A stretch of DNA of 9,364 nt, from NCBI GenBank assembly GCA_016928495.1, contig JAFGKQ010000329.1:1-9364 (forward strand). Direction: 5' to 3'. The stretch comes from Candidatus Fermentibacterales bacterium. Its GTDB lineage: Bacteria > Fermentibacterota > Fermentibacteria > Fermentibacterales > JAFGKQ01. Below, piece after piece: positions 1-6,557 of this stretch (within the stretch, counting starts at the first letter, position 1; each line of letters opens with the position of its first letter). The notes below the pieces were generated by a model. The model was given only the letters and a program-made list of their open reading frames with translations. It was not told the DNA's origin and did no database searches. A program made the translations under genes and the position numbers.

Positions 1-1
1 C

Positions 2-766
2 ACGATTCTCGTCGTGGCGGGTGACGCCGATGGCATCCCCGACGGTCTGTCAGCCGCGGAAGGGGTTCGGGGCGGCTTTCTCCACTACGGTTACGACGTC
101 TGGGCGAGAGGGCAGTCGGTGTACGCTCTGACCGCCGATGACCTGCTTGCGGGAGGGAGCGATCTCGGCGCTCTCTCGGACAGCCTCGAGAGGGCCTATG
201 ACAGGCACATGTCCGGCTACGTCTACGGCAGCTTCGTCAACACCCAGATGAGCAGCCCGGCGAGGATAGACAGCCTGTCCGATCTGGGATTCACGCTGGA
301 CGTACCGAAGTCCTACGCCACGAAGGAGTGGCTGCCCGATGATGGCTTCGTTCAGTTTCAGCGAGAGCTCAGCTCGGAGTCGCTCCTCCTGATGCTCAGC
401 GTGAGATGGGTGGAGGAAGCCCGGGTGGAAGGCGTCTCCGGTCCGGACGAAGCCCTGCTGTGGCGCGAGGAGATGGCAAGGAGGTTCTTCTTCGACGCGG
501 CCCTGGACTCGGTGGACAGAGCAAGGACAACCGTCGTGCCGATGCGGCTCAGAGGCCTGGATGGCTACTTGCTCGTAGGTGCCTGGAGGAACCCGGAGCA
601 CCTGAACGCCGGGGCCTTCACCAGCTACGTTCTGCGTGACCGGGAGACAGGCACCGGGTACATGCTTGATTTTGAGGTCTACCATCCTCATGCTACCAAG
701 GAGATCTACCTCCGTGAGGGGTGGACGATCCTGAACACTTTCTTTCCCGGGGGTTCTGATGGCTGA
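2..766 (+). CDS. DUF4837-like protein, C-terminal part (5' end outside window)
   Basis: The reading frame is open from the first base of the window, so the gene begins upstream. A GTG at position 14 lies inside a hydrophobic strand (TILVVAGD) and is unlikely to be the real start. About 254 residues are visible. The layout resembles DUF4837 lipoproteins as I remember them: an opening beta strand, a helical segment, a middle strand pair around LGFTLDVPKSY, and a conserved final block with GAFTSYVLRDRETG followed by LDFEVYHPHATKEIYLRE, which parallels the GPFxSY...VxGFVYAPxxxKRxYxRE pattern of that family. If so, a lipoprotein signal peptide should lie just upstream. The function of DUF4837 is unknown. 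The stop overlaps the start of the next gene by 8 bases, which indicates co-translation. Family assignment is from memory of motifs, not a search; a more generic exported protein is the alternative. Confidence 0.6.
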   Translation, partial: TILVVAGDADGIPDGLSAAEGVRGGFLHYGYDVWARGQSVYALTADDLLAGGSDLGALSDSLERAYDRHMSGYVYGSFVNTQMSSPARIDSLSDLGFTLDVPKSYATKEWLPDDGFVQFQRELSSESLLLMLSVRWVEEARVEGVSGPDEALLWREEMARRFFFDAALDSVDRARTTVVPMRLRGLDGYLLVGAWRNPEHLNAGAFTSYVLRDRETGTGYMLDFEVYHPHATKEIYLREGWTILNTFFPGGSDG

Positions 767-1535
767 CCAGGCTGATAACGAGATCCAGGAGCTCTACAGC
801 GAGTGGATAGATCACCCCAGCCCGCTGGTCTGTACCCGCCTGGCCGAAAGGCTGCGGTCGGTCGGCAGGGCTGAGGAGGCGCTCGAGGTCGCGAAGCACG
901 GAGTCGAGGAATGGCCCAATCACCTCTCCATCCTCGTCGTTCTGGGGAGGATCAACCTCGACAGCGGGAAGCTCGACGAGGCCGCTCAGGCTCTCGACGA
1001 AGTGAGGTCCAGGGACCCGTTCAACGTCTTCGCTCTCAAGGGGCTCGCCGAGGTTTCCTTCAAGAGGAGTGAATGGGGCGGCTGCATCGAGCTGCTGGAG
1101 GAGTACCTTCTCGAGAACCCCGGGGACGAGGAGATGGAGGACATGCTCTCCAAGGCCAGGCTCCGGCGCAAGGGCGGCGATGCCGAGGAGAGGCTGACGA
1201 TGACCGCTCCTGAGGAGTCCCCAGCCGGAGCCCCCGCTGCCCCGGCTCCCGCCGCCGGGGAGGCTCCCGGGCGGAAGCCCGACTACCCCGATACCGAGCG
1301 CATGGCGAAGATACTCGCGGATCAGGGAGTCTCTGCGGCGCCGGCCCCTCCTCCGGCACGGACCGCTCAGGCTCCGGGGCAACCTGGCCAGGAGGCCCCC
1401 GGGGCGCCGCCCGTTGCTGCCCCATCTCAGGGCGCCCATGGCAGGCCTCCCAGAAGCCTGCTGGACCTGTTCGACGACAGGGAGACGGAGGATCTCGAGC
1501 TGGAGCCCTACGAGAGGCCAGGGGAGCAGGCTTGA
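759..1535 (+). CDS. Tetratricopeptide repeat protein with Pro/Ala-rich linker
   Basis: A 258-residue protein with no signal peptide or membrane segment, so probably cytoplasmic. Residues about 21-122 form three TPR-like helix pairs; the recurring small and hydrophobic positions are seen in GRAEEALEVAKHGVEEWPN, GKLDEAAQALDEVRSRDP and SEWGGCIELLEEYLLENPGD. Residues about 148-225 are a disordered linker rich in Ala, Pro and Gly, interrupted by a short helical island (DTERMAKILADQGV) that resembles a half TPR. The C-terminus is acidic and ends near SLLDLFDDRETEDLELEPYE, possibly a short binding motif. TPR domains mediate protein contacts; no partner can be named. The ATG is preceded by a GGGGG run (748-753 region) at suitable spacing and overlaps the upstream stop by 8 bases. 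The stop overlaps the aroQ start (TTGA), so the three genes are translationally coupled. Confidence 0.85.
   Translation: MADQADNEIQELYSEWIDHPSPLVCTRLAERLRSVGRAEEALEVAKHGVEEWPNHLSILVVLGRINLDSGKLDEAAQALDEVRSRDPFNVFALKGLAEVSFKRSEWGGCIELLEEYLLENPGDEEMEDMLSKARLRRKGGDAEERLTMTAPEESPAGAPAAPAPAAGEAPGRKPDYPDTERMAKILADQGVSAAPAPPPARTAQAPGQPGQEAPGAPPVAAPSQGAHGRPPRSLLDLFDDRETEDLELEPYERPGEQA
1521..1526 (+). promoter_or_regulatory. Ribosome binding site deciding the TTG start of aroQ
   Basis: GGGGAG lies five bases before TTG at 1532. No ATG or GTG is available between the upstream stop and the conserved VTVLNGP strand, so this site and the TTG define the start. Confidence 0.6.
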
Positions 1536-1975
1536 GCCGCCGGGTTACCGTTCTGAACGGCCCCGGACTCGGACAGCTCGGAACCAGAGAGCCCGGAGTC
1601 TACGGCGACAGGACGCAGGACGAGCTGGCGGAGCTCCTGCTCAGCAAGGCAGGGTCTCTGGGCCTGGAGCTCGGCTTCGGCCAGTTCGACGGCGAAGGCG
1701 ATCTGATTGCCGCAATTCTGGCCGAGAACGGGAGGTCCGGCTGCCTGATCGTCAACCCGGCAGCCTACTCGCACTACTCGCTGGCCGTGATGGACGCGCT
1801 CCGGGCGTTCGACGGCAAGGTCATAGAGGTTCACATAAGCCAGGTGCTGGCGAGGGAGGAGTTCAGGAAGAAGCTGGTGACGGCCGAGGCAGCCGATGCC
1901 TTCATCGCCGGGATGGGCTTCGAAGGGTACCTCCTGGCGCTGGAGTACGCCTCTCGTCTTCTGGCGGCCGGATAG
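1532..1975 (+). CDS. aroQ: 3-dehydroquinate dehydratase, type II (AroQ), divergent active site
   Basis: Catalyses dehydration of 3-dehydroquinate to 3-dehydroshikimate, step three of the shikimate pathway, in the cytoplasm; the family forms dodecamers. The 147-residue length is normal. Visible family motifs are VTVLNGP (residues 5-11), LGTREPGVYG with the active-site Arg19 and catalytic Tyr24, GEGDLI, NPAAYSH with Asn74 and catalytic His80, IEVHIS with Glu98, His100 and Ser102, AREEFR with Arg111, and GYLLAL near the end. Departures from the usual pattern: NGPNL is NGPGL (Gly12 replaces the Asn that holds the catalytic water), the Asn after HIS is Gln103, and the usual RHHSY after REEF is RKKLV. 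The core proton-transfer residues remain, so activity is likely, but substrate handling may differ. It starts with TTG overlapping the TPR stop. aroQ next to efp is a known gene order in several phyla. Confidence 0.92.
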   Translation: MSRRVTVLNGPGLGQLGTREPGVYGDRTQDELAELLLSKAGSLGLELGFGQFDGEGDLIAAILAENGRSGCLIVNPAAYSHYSLAVMDALRAFDGKVIEVHISQVLAREEFRKKLVTAEAADAFIAGMGFEGYLLALEYASRLLAAG

Positions 1976-2001
1976 GCTATTCCCCTCGTCGAATCCGGGC
2001 T

Positions 2002-2006
2002 GGAGG
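2002..2006 (+). promoter_or_regulatory. Ribosome binding site for the TTG start of efp
   Basis: GGAGG lies four bases before TTG at 2011. That TTG is exactly where the conserved EF-P beginning (M/L-ITTNDFRKGM) starts, although the frame stays open far upstream, so this site decides the start. Confidence 0.75.
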
Positions 2007-2010
2007 ATCC

Positions 2011-2574
2011 TTGATTACGACCAACGATTTCAGAAAAGGCATGATCATCGAGATGGAGGACGGCTCTCTCTGGCAGGTGCTGGAGTTCCAGCACGTGAAG
2101 CCGGGCAAGGGCGGAGCCTTCGTTCGCTCGAAGCTGAAAGAGATCCTCTCCGGGAAGGTCGTGGACAGGACCTGGCGCGCCGGCGAGAAGGTCCAGGACG
2201 TCAGGATAGAGCGAAGGGCGCTCGAGTTCCTCTACAGGAGTGACGACCAGTTCTGCCTGATGGATCCGGTCAGCTTCGAGCAGGTCTTCCTGGGTCTGGA
2301 TCTCGTGGGCAGGGCGGTGGACTACATGATCGAGAACACGAGCGTTGACGTTCTCTTCCACGGCAGCACGCCCATAATCGTCGAGCCCCCTATGTTCGTC
2401 GAGCTGAGGGTCCGCAGGACCGATCCGGGTCTCAGGGGGGACACCGCTTCGGGCGGCTCGAAGCCGGCAGAGATGGAGACCGGGCTCGTAGTCCAGGTGC
2501 CTCTGTTCATCCGCGAGGGGGACCTGATCCGCATCGACACGAGGACCGACGCCTACATAGAGCGAAAAGCCTAG
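2011..2574 (+). CDS. efp: Translation elongation factor P
   Basis: EF-P binds the ribosome between the P and E sites and relieves stalling at polyproline stretches. The product is 187 residues, the usual length. It opens with ITTNDFRKGMIIEM, then the N-terminal domain loop VKPGKGGAF whose Lys33 is the position that is lysylated, rhamnosylated or otherwise modified in other bacteria (Lys34 in E. coli; an Arg marks the rhamnosylated type, so this is a lysine-type EF-P). The two OB-fold domains follow, with the conserved blocks IIVEPPMFVEL, TDPGLRGDTASGG, VVQVPLFIREGD and IDTRTDAYIERKA. No epmA or epmB modification gene is in the window. The gene follows aroQ after 35 bases and is followed after one base by the glycosyltransferase, so all are probably one transcript. 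The neighbouring TPR and other proteins contain Pro-rich stretches, a plausible but unproven source of demand. Confidence 0.97.
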   Translation: MITTNDFRKGMIIEMEDGSLWQVLEFQHVKPGKGGAFVRSKLKEILSGKVVDRTWRAGEKVQDVRIERRALEFLYRSDDQFCLMDPVSFEQVFLGLDLVGRAVDYMIENTSVDVLFHGSTPIIVEPPMFVELRVRRTDPGLRGDTASGGSKPAEMETGLVVQVPLFIREGDLIRIDTRTDAYIERKA

Positions 2575-2575
2575 C

Positions 2576-3328
2576 GTGGGCCCCCGTCGAATAGTCCTGA
2601 TACCCACCTACAACGAGGCCGAGAACGTAACTCCCCTCCTGGAGTCCATCCGGGCAGTCTTCGGGGCCGACGAGCTCTCGGTTCTCTTCATAGACGACTC
2701 ATCGCCCGACGGGACCGCCGATCGGATCCAGCGGATAGCGACGAGCCGCTCCTCCGGTGTCAGTCTCCTTGCCAGGCCCGCCAAGAGCGGTCTCGGTGCA
2801 GCCTATCTGGATGGCTTCAGATGGGTCCTGGAGAGGGGGGAATGGGACAGGGTGTTCATGATGGACGCGGACCTGTCCCATCAGCCCGAGAGCCTCCCCG
2901 CGCTAGACAGCGCCCTGGAGGAGAACGATCTGGTCATCGGGTCCCGCTACACCTCGGGCGTCAGTGTCCTCAACTGGTCCATCGCGCGGCTGAACATGAG
3001 CTATGCCGCGAACGCCTACATCAGGATGCTGACCGGAATGCCGTTCCGCGATTGCACCAGTGGCTACAGGGCCTTCCGATCGGATCTCACAGGCGATCTG
3101 CTGAGCCTGGCGATCCGAGCCTCCGGCTACGCCTTTCTCGTGGAGATGCTCTTCAGGCTCTGGCGAAGCGACCGGCGCGTGGGAGAGGTCCCGATCGTCT
3201 TCGTCGAGAGGAAGCGCGGCAGCTCCAAGGTCTCGATGGGTGTCTTCCTCGAGTCACTGATGCTGCCGCTCAGGCTGGGCCTGGGGAGGCTCCTGGGAGC
3301 CGGTGGGGGGGGGCGCCGGCCTCAGTAG
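2576..3328 (+). CDS. Family 2 glycosyltransferase, DPM1-like polyprenol monophosphate sugar synthase
   Basis: Predicted to transfer mannose or another hexose from a nucleotide sugar to polyprenyl phosphate at the cytoplasmic face of the membrane, supplying lipid-linked sugar for envelope glycosylation. The 250 residues carry the complete DPM1 motif set: IPTYNEAENV (9-18), DDSSPDGTAD (40-49), GLGAAYLDGF (72-81), the metal-binding MDADLSHQPE with Asp97 and Asp99, IGSRY (121-125), DCTSGYRAF (159-167), GYAFLVEM (184-191) and VPIVFVERKRGSSKVS (205-220), which matches the FVDRxxGxSK block of DPM1. It has no C-terminal membrane spans, as in the short DPM1 type. Start is GTG, one base after the efp stop. 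The last residues are encoded by a nine-G run, so the C-terminus is sensitive to indels or sequencing error. Mannose specificity is inferred from family similarity; other sugars are possible. Confidence 0.9.
   Translation: MGPRRIVLIPTYNEAENVTPLLESIRAVFGADELSVLFIDDSSPDGTADRIQRIATSRSSGVSLLARPAKSGLGAAYLDGFRWVLERGEWDRVFMMDADLSHQPESLPALDSALEENDLVIGSRYTSGVSVLNWSIARLNMSYAANAYIRMLTGMPFRDCTSGYRAFRSDLTGDLLSLAIRASGYAFLVEMLFRLWRSDRRVGEVPIVFVERKRGSSKVSMGVFLESLMLPLRLGLGRLLGAGGGGRRPQ
3305..3313 (+). repeat. Nine-G homopolymer inside the glycosyltransferase 3' end
   Basis: Nine consecutive G bases encode part of a GAGGGG stretch five codons before the stop. A one-base change would alter only the C-terminal tail and let reading continue for many codons opposite dacB. 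Confidence 0.9.
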
Positions 3329-4677
3329 GTCTCGTAGAGGTACTCCAGGTAGGAATCCTGCCAGTCCCTCGCCCTGTAGACCTGCCCCGACGGGATCTCC
3401 AGCATGATCGCCACGTAGAGGCTCCCGCCCGACGCCGTGCGCAGCAGACCTGCAATGGTGCAGGTGTCGTTCAGCGTGCCGGTCTTGCCTCTGAACGCCC
3501 CGTCCGGAAGATCCTCCATCCTTGTCCTGAGAGTGCCGTCCCTCCCGTTGACCGGAAGACTGGCAAGGAACTCGGGCCCCCACTCCAGAGAGCTGCATCC
3601 CGCCTGCAGGAGAGCTACGAGGTGAGCGGGAGACATCCTGTTCAGACGTGAGAGGCCCGAGCCGTCCGCCACGATGGGCCTATCTGCGCCGGGCGCTATC
3701 GAGTCGAGAAGCAGGCCCATCATGTCACAGCCGGACTCGGTGGAGCCCGGAAGGCCGAGCGTCTCGGCAGCCACAGTCCTCAGGACCTGTTCCGCGAGCT
3801 GGTTCCGGCTCCACTTGTTCATGCTGGTCAGAAGGCTCTGAAGGGGCTGGGAGTACATCGTCGCGACGCTCACCGCGATCAGGGTATCCGTGGGAGCAGT
3901 GCCCTCCCGGACCGTCCCGATCGGGACTCCTGCCGCCTCCAGCTCCGACTCGAGCCAGAGCGAGAGCTCCCTGGGAGGACCGGGGAAGGGCCTGTAGAGC
4001 GTAAGCACCTCTCCCTGCTTCACCGTGCCCTCCAGCGTTATCACCGGGGGGCCGTTCTCCCATCCCTCGACGCTGGAGACGATCCTGGTCTCCCCCGAGA
4101 TCCGGAGGAGGCTGCTCACCGTCAGGCCGGGAAGCGGCGGGTAGGTCATCACCTCCACCAGCCCGTCCACGGTGCTCACGACGATCTCGACCAGGTTGTC
4201 ACCGACGCAGATGGCGGTGATCGGGGGGCAGTAGGCCCTTCCCCAGTCGAGGATGTCCCAGCCCGGGCAGTGGGTGGCCTCGTCGAACCAGGTCAGATCG
4301 TAGACCAGATCCCAGTCCTCTCCGCCGGGAGTGCCGGGCAGAGCGCAGGCAGTCTCGATCGCGGCTCTGGATACGTCCTCGGTGCTCAGGAGCGGGGCCC
4401 CGCTGCCACGTAAGTAGAGGGTGCGGGAAGACGTGTCGGCCAGCAGGCAGGTATGGTAGACGTAGCCGGGCCCGAGCTGGCGGAGCGCCAGTATCGTAGT
4501 GGCTATCTTCATGGTCGAGGCGGGCCTGAAGAGCTCGTTAGGGCTGCGCGACAGGACAGTGTCTCCCGAGACCGCGTCGAGCACGACCATGCCGATCCTC
4601 CAGCCGGAGGGCAGTTGCGGCGGGGTCCGCCCGGCGTCAGCCGGGCCGATGAGAAGCAGAAGCATCAGGAAGATCAT
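3322..4677 (-). CDS. dacB: D-alanyl-D-alanine carboxypeptidase/endopeptidase, PBP4 (peptidase S13) family
   Basis: A low-molecular-mass penicillin-binding protein that removes terminal D-Ala or cuts peptide cross-links in periplasmic peptidoglycan. With the ATG at 4677 the protein has 451 residues (E. coli DacB has 477). The three active-site motifs are present: S54-T-M-K57, S285-M-N287 (followed by KWSRNQLAEQVLR) and K398-T-G400 in RGKTGTL, plus the S13 hallmark DGSGLSRLNRMSP. The roughly 230 residues between the first two motifs fit the extra domains that define S13 enzymes. Residues 1-15 (MIFLMLLLLIGPADA) form a short signal peptide ending in an ADA cleavage site, though without the usual positive charge. 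A GGAG seven bases before this ATG supports it; a GTG at 4737 would add 20 mostly polar, acidic residues and is less likely. The stop overlaps that of the convergent glycosyltransferase gene by 7 bases. Confidence 0.93.
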   Translation of the reverse strand: MIFLMLLLLIGPADAGRTPPQLPSGWRIGMVVLDAVSGDTVLSRSPNELFRPASTMKIATTILALRQLGPGYVYHTCLLADTSSRTLYLRGSGAPLLSTEDVSRAAIETACALPGTPGGEDWDLVYDLTWFDEATHCPGWDILDWGRAYCPPITAICVGDNLVEIVVSTVDGLVEVMTYPPLPGLTVSSLLRISGETRIVSSVEGWENGPPVITLEGTVKQGEVLTLYRPFPGPPRELSLWLESELEAAGVPIGTVREGTAPTDTLIAVSVATMYSQPLQSLLTSMNKWSRNQLAEQVLRTVAAETLGLPGSTESGCDMMGLLLDSIAPGADRPIVADGSGLSRLNRMSPAHLVALLQAGCSSLEWGPEFLASLPVNGRDGTLRTRMEDLPDGAFRGKTGTLNDTCTIAGLLRTASGGSLYVAIMLEIPSGQVYRARDWQDSYLEYLYETY

Positions 4678-4864
4678 GGAAACGCTCCACAGCGGGCTTT
4701 GGTTGACAGTCTCCTTCTCCTGGCTAGATTCGTTCACTGGCGGTCCCTGGCCAGCGAACGGCAGGCCCGGGACGCGGTAGTATGAACAGAAGGGCGATCG
4801 ACGGACAGCGCCGGAAGGGCCCGGCCGGTGTCCGCGTGCCGCATCCGGGGGGTCAATCCAGGTG
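4678..4864. other. Divergent intergenic region between dacB and the parvulin lipoprotein gene
   Basis: This is the longest gap in the window. It contains one convincing plus-strand promoter (4703-4730) and a small plus-strand ORF (4782-4865). I looked for a minus-strand promoter for dacB; the best -10 candidate (CATACT, complement of about 4779-4784) has no credible -35 at normal spacing. No hairpin followed by a T run was seen. Confidence 0.6.
4703..4730 (+). promoter_or_regulatory. Sigma70-type promoter for the parvulin lipoprotein operon
   Basis: A perfect -35 hexamer TTGACA (4703-4708) is separated by 16 bases from TAGATT (4725-4730), four of six matches to TATAAT. In a GC-rich sequence a perfect -35 plus AT-rich -10 at this spacing stands out. 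Transcription would start near 4737, giving a leader of about 125 bases before the lipoprotein start. The hexamers sit just upstream of the dacB ATG on the opposite strand, which favours 4677 over 4737 as the dacB start. Confidence 0.55.
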
Positions 4865-4865
4865 A
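4782..4865 (+). CDS. Possible 27-residue basic leader peptide
   Basis: An ATG-initiated frame in the untranslated leader encodes 27 residues beginning MNRRAIDGQRRKG, rich in Arg. Its TGA shares one base with the lipoprotein ATG (TGATG), the arrangement typical of translational coupling. The lipoprotein gene itself has no clear ribosome binding site at good spacing, which would fit coupling. Against it: the small ORF also lacks an evident Shine-Dalgarno sequence, and short ORFs arise by chance in GC-rich DNA. Confidence 0.2.
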   Translation: MNRRAIDGQRRKGPAGVRVPHPGGQSR

Positions 4866-6550
4866 TGGTGTTCCTATTCCTGCTTCTGCTCGCCATGCTG
4901 CTGCCGGGTTGCGGCAGCCAGGAGCCAGCAGATCCCATTCTCATAGTCGCCGGCGACAGCAGCTTCAGCTTCACCGATCTCGCACCGCGGTTCAGGCAAT
5001 ACGGGCGGGACTCGGCGATCATAGTCAGCACCGCTCAAACCATAGCGAACCGTGAGCTCATCCTGGCCGATGCCAGAGCCCGGGGCCTGGACACTCTGCC
5101 CGAGGTCGAGAGGCGCATCTACGAGAGGCGAAGGGAGAGGCTGCAGTACGCCTATCTCCTCTTCAAGCTGAACCAGGTGGCCGCATCGGATGACACGGTG
5201 CGGAGCTTCTACGATCAGCTCGGGACAGTGGTCGTGTACCATACTCTCACCCTGGAGGACTCCGCCGCCGCCGAGAGCCTCTGCGAGCTGCTCTCCGTGT
5301 CCGGCGTCGAGGAGTTCGAGAGGGCCGCCAGGTCGAGCTCGTGCATCTACCAGGACCGCATAGATGCCGGCAGAGTCGGTCCCATCGATGTTCTGATGCT
5401 CAACGAGATGGACAGGGAGCCGCTCGCCGGGCTCGAGCCAGGTGAGACGGCGGAGCCCTTCTCAACCGCGCTCGGCTGGCGACTGGTCAGGCTCGACAGC
5501 CTGTACGAGAGCCCCCCTCCTCCCTTCGAGGAGGCCGAGGAGGCAATCAGGGCCGGGCTGACTGCCAGGCTGCAGGAGATCTACAAGAGGAGCGTCGATG
5601 ACAGCCTGAGGGCGGCACGGAACCTCGCGATAGGGGAGGGCGTGCCGGAGCTGATCGCGGAGCACGCCAGATCCGCAGAGGGGGACGAGATGTTCAGCCC
5701 ATTCGAGCCGGAGGTTGCCGCCTCGCCGGCCTATACGTTCGATGGCGGGATGCGGAGCATCGAATGGCTGACTCAGAACATCCGGGATCTTCCGCCCATG
5801 GCGCCCGGTTTCCCCGACGATCCCGAGTGGGTCAGGGGCTACTGCGGCATACTCGGCCTGTACGACATCATGATGCTCGAGGCCGAGGCCAGGGGCTTCG
5901 ACACGCTTCCGGACATGCGCGATCGCCTCGCGTCCGCCACCGGTGGAGTGCTGCTCGACGCCTACTACGAGACTGTGATAGGGCCACGCTCCGTGGCGAC
6001 CGAAGAGGACCTTCGCGAGTTCTTCGAAGCCAACAGCGACATGCTGATCGTGCCCGAGATGAGGTCTGCCCGTGTGGTCGTCGCCTACGATGACGAGCAG
6101 AAGGACATGCTTGCCGGGCTGCTGGAGAGGGGAGAGGACCCGTTCGATACGGGCTATGGCCTTGGAGTGCTGGGGGGCTACACGGTGCCCGGCGACTCGA
6201 CGCTGATCAGACCCGTGCCCGAGACCCACTGCCCGGGAGGCATCTCGGAGGTGCTGTTCTCCCTCGAGGACACGCTGCAGGTCGTGGCATGCACTCTCTC
6301 GACAGGTGCGCTGGTGGCTGTCCGCCTGGTCGACGTTCTGCCGGAGCATCCGGCCAGCTTCGAGGAAGCCAGAGCCGACATCGAGCCGATCGTGCGTCGG
6401 AACTGCGAGAACGAGTTCCTCGCAGACCTTGTAGACAGCCTCTCCCGTGCTTATCCTTACGAGGTCAACGTGGAGGCCCTGTCCAGGTTCTGGGCGGGCG
6501 CCGAGGCGGACTCGACTGACGCAGAAGACGGGCCCGAGCCAGGGAGATGA
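4865..6550 (+). CDS. Parvulin-type (PpiC/SurA-like) lipoprotein with two tandem units
   Basis: A predicted outer-envelope chaperone or peptidyl-prolyl isomerase of 561 residues. The signal peptide MVFLFLLLLAMLLPGC ends in a lipobox with Cys16 as the lipidated residue. Unit 1 (about 44-210) has the SurA/PpiC helical segment (NRELILADARARGLDTLPEV) followed by a parvulin-like domain with VYHTLTL and the closing LGWRLVRLDS. Unit 2 (about 315-500) repeats the pattern: MMLEAEARGFDTLPDM, then a helix FFEANSDML and a degenerate parvulin domain ending in ALVAVRLVDVLPEHP, with the following helix EEARADIEPIVRR. The two RGxDTLP motifs are 270 residues apart. The catalytic-type His and Gly-Gly-Asp-Leu-Gly loop are poorly kept, so it may act mainly as a chaperone. 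A GTG at 4862 is an alternative start. It is co-transcribed with the zinc-ribbon gene, whose start lies 7 bases downstream. Confidence 0.82.
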   Translation: MVFLFLLLLAMLLPGCGSQEPADPILIVAGDSSFSFTDLAPRFRQYGRDSAIIVSTAQTIANRELILADARARGLDTLPEVERRIYERRRERLQYAYLLFKLNQVAASDDTVRSFYDQLGTVVVYHTLTLEDSAAAESLCELLSVSGVEEFERAARSSSCIYQDRIDAGRVGPIDVLMLNEMDREPLAGLEPGETAEPFSTALGWRLVRLDSLYESPPPPFEEAEEAIRAGLTARLQEIYKRSVDDSLRAARNLAIGEGVPELIAEHARSAEGDEMFSPFEPEVAASPAYTFDGGMRSIEWLTQNIRDLPPMAPGFPDDPEWVRGYCGILGLYDIMMLEAEARGFDTLPDMRDRLASATGGVLLDAYYETVIGPRSVATEEDLREFFEANSDMLIVPEMRSARVVVAYDDEQKDMLAGLLERGEDPFDTGYGLGVLGGYTVPGDSTLIRPVPETHCPGGISEVLFSLEDTLQVVACTLSTGALVAVRLVDVLPEHPASFEEARADIEPIVRRNCENEFLADLVDSLSRAYPYEVNVEALSRFWAGAEADSTDAEDGPEPGR

Positions 6551-6557
6551 CCCAGGC

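Noticed and set aside
1414-2010. N-terminal extension of the efp frame by 199 codons
   Set aside because: The extension reads through aroQ in another frame, is Arg-rich without motif, and the conserved EF-P start with a GGAGG site is at 2011.
4779-4807. Minus-strand promoter for dacB using CATACT as -10
   Set aside because: At 16-18 base spacing the -35 candidates match at most three of six consensus bases, so support is too weak.
4678-5031. N-terminal extension of the dacB frame upstream of 4677
   Set aside because: It would run opposite the lipoprotein gene and place the signal peptide in the middle of the protein.
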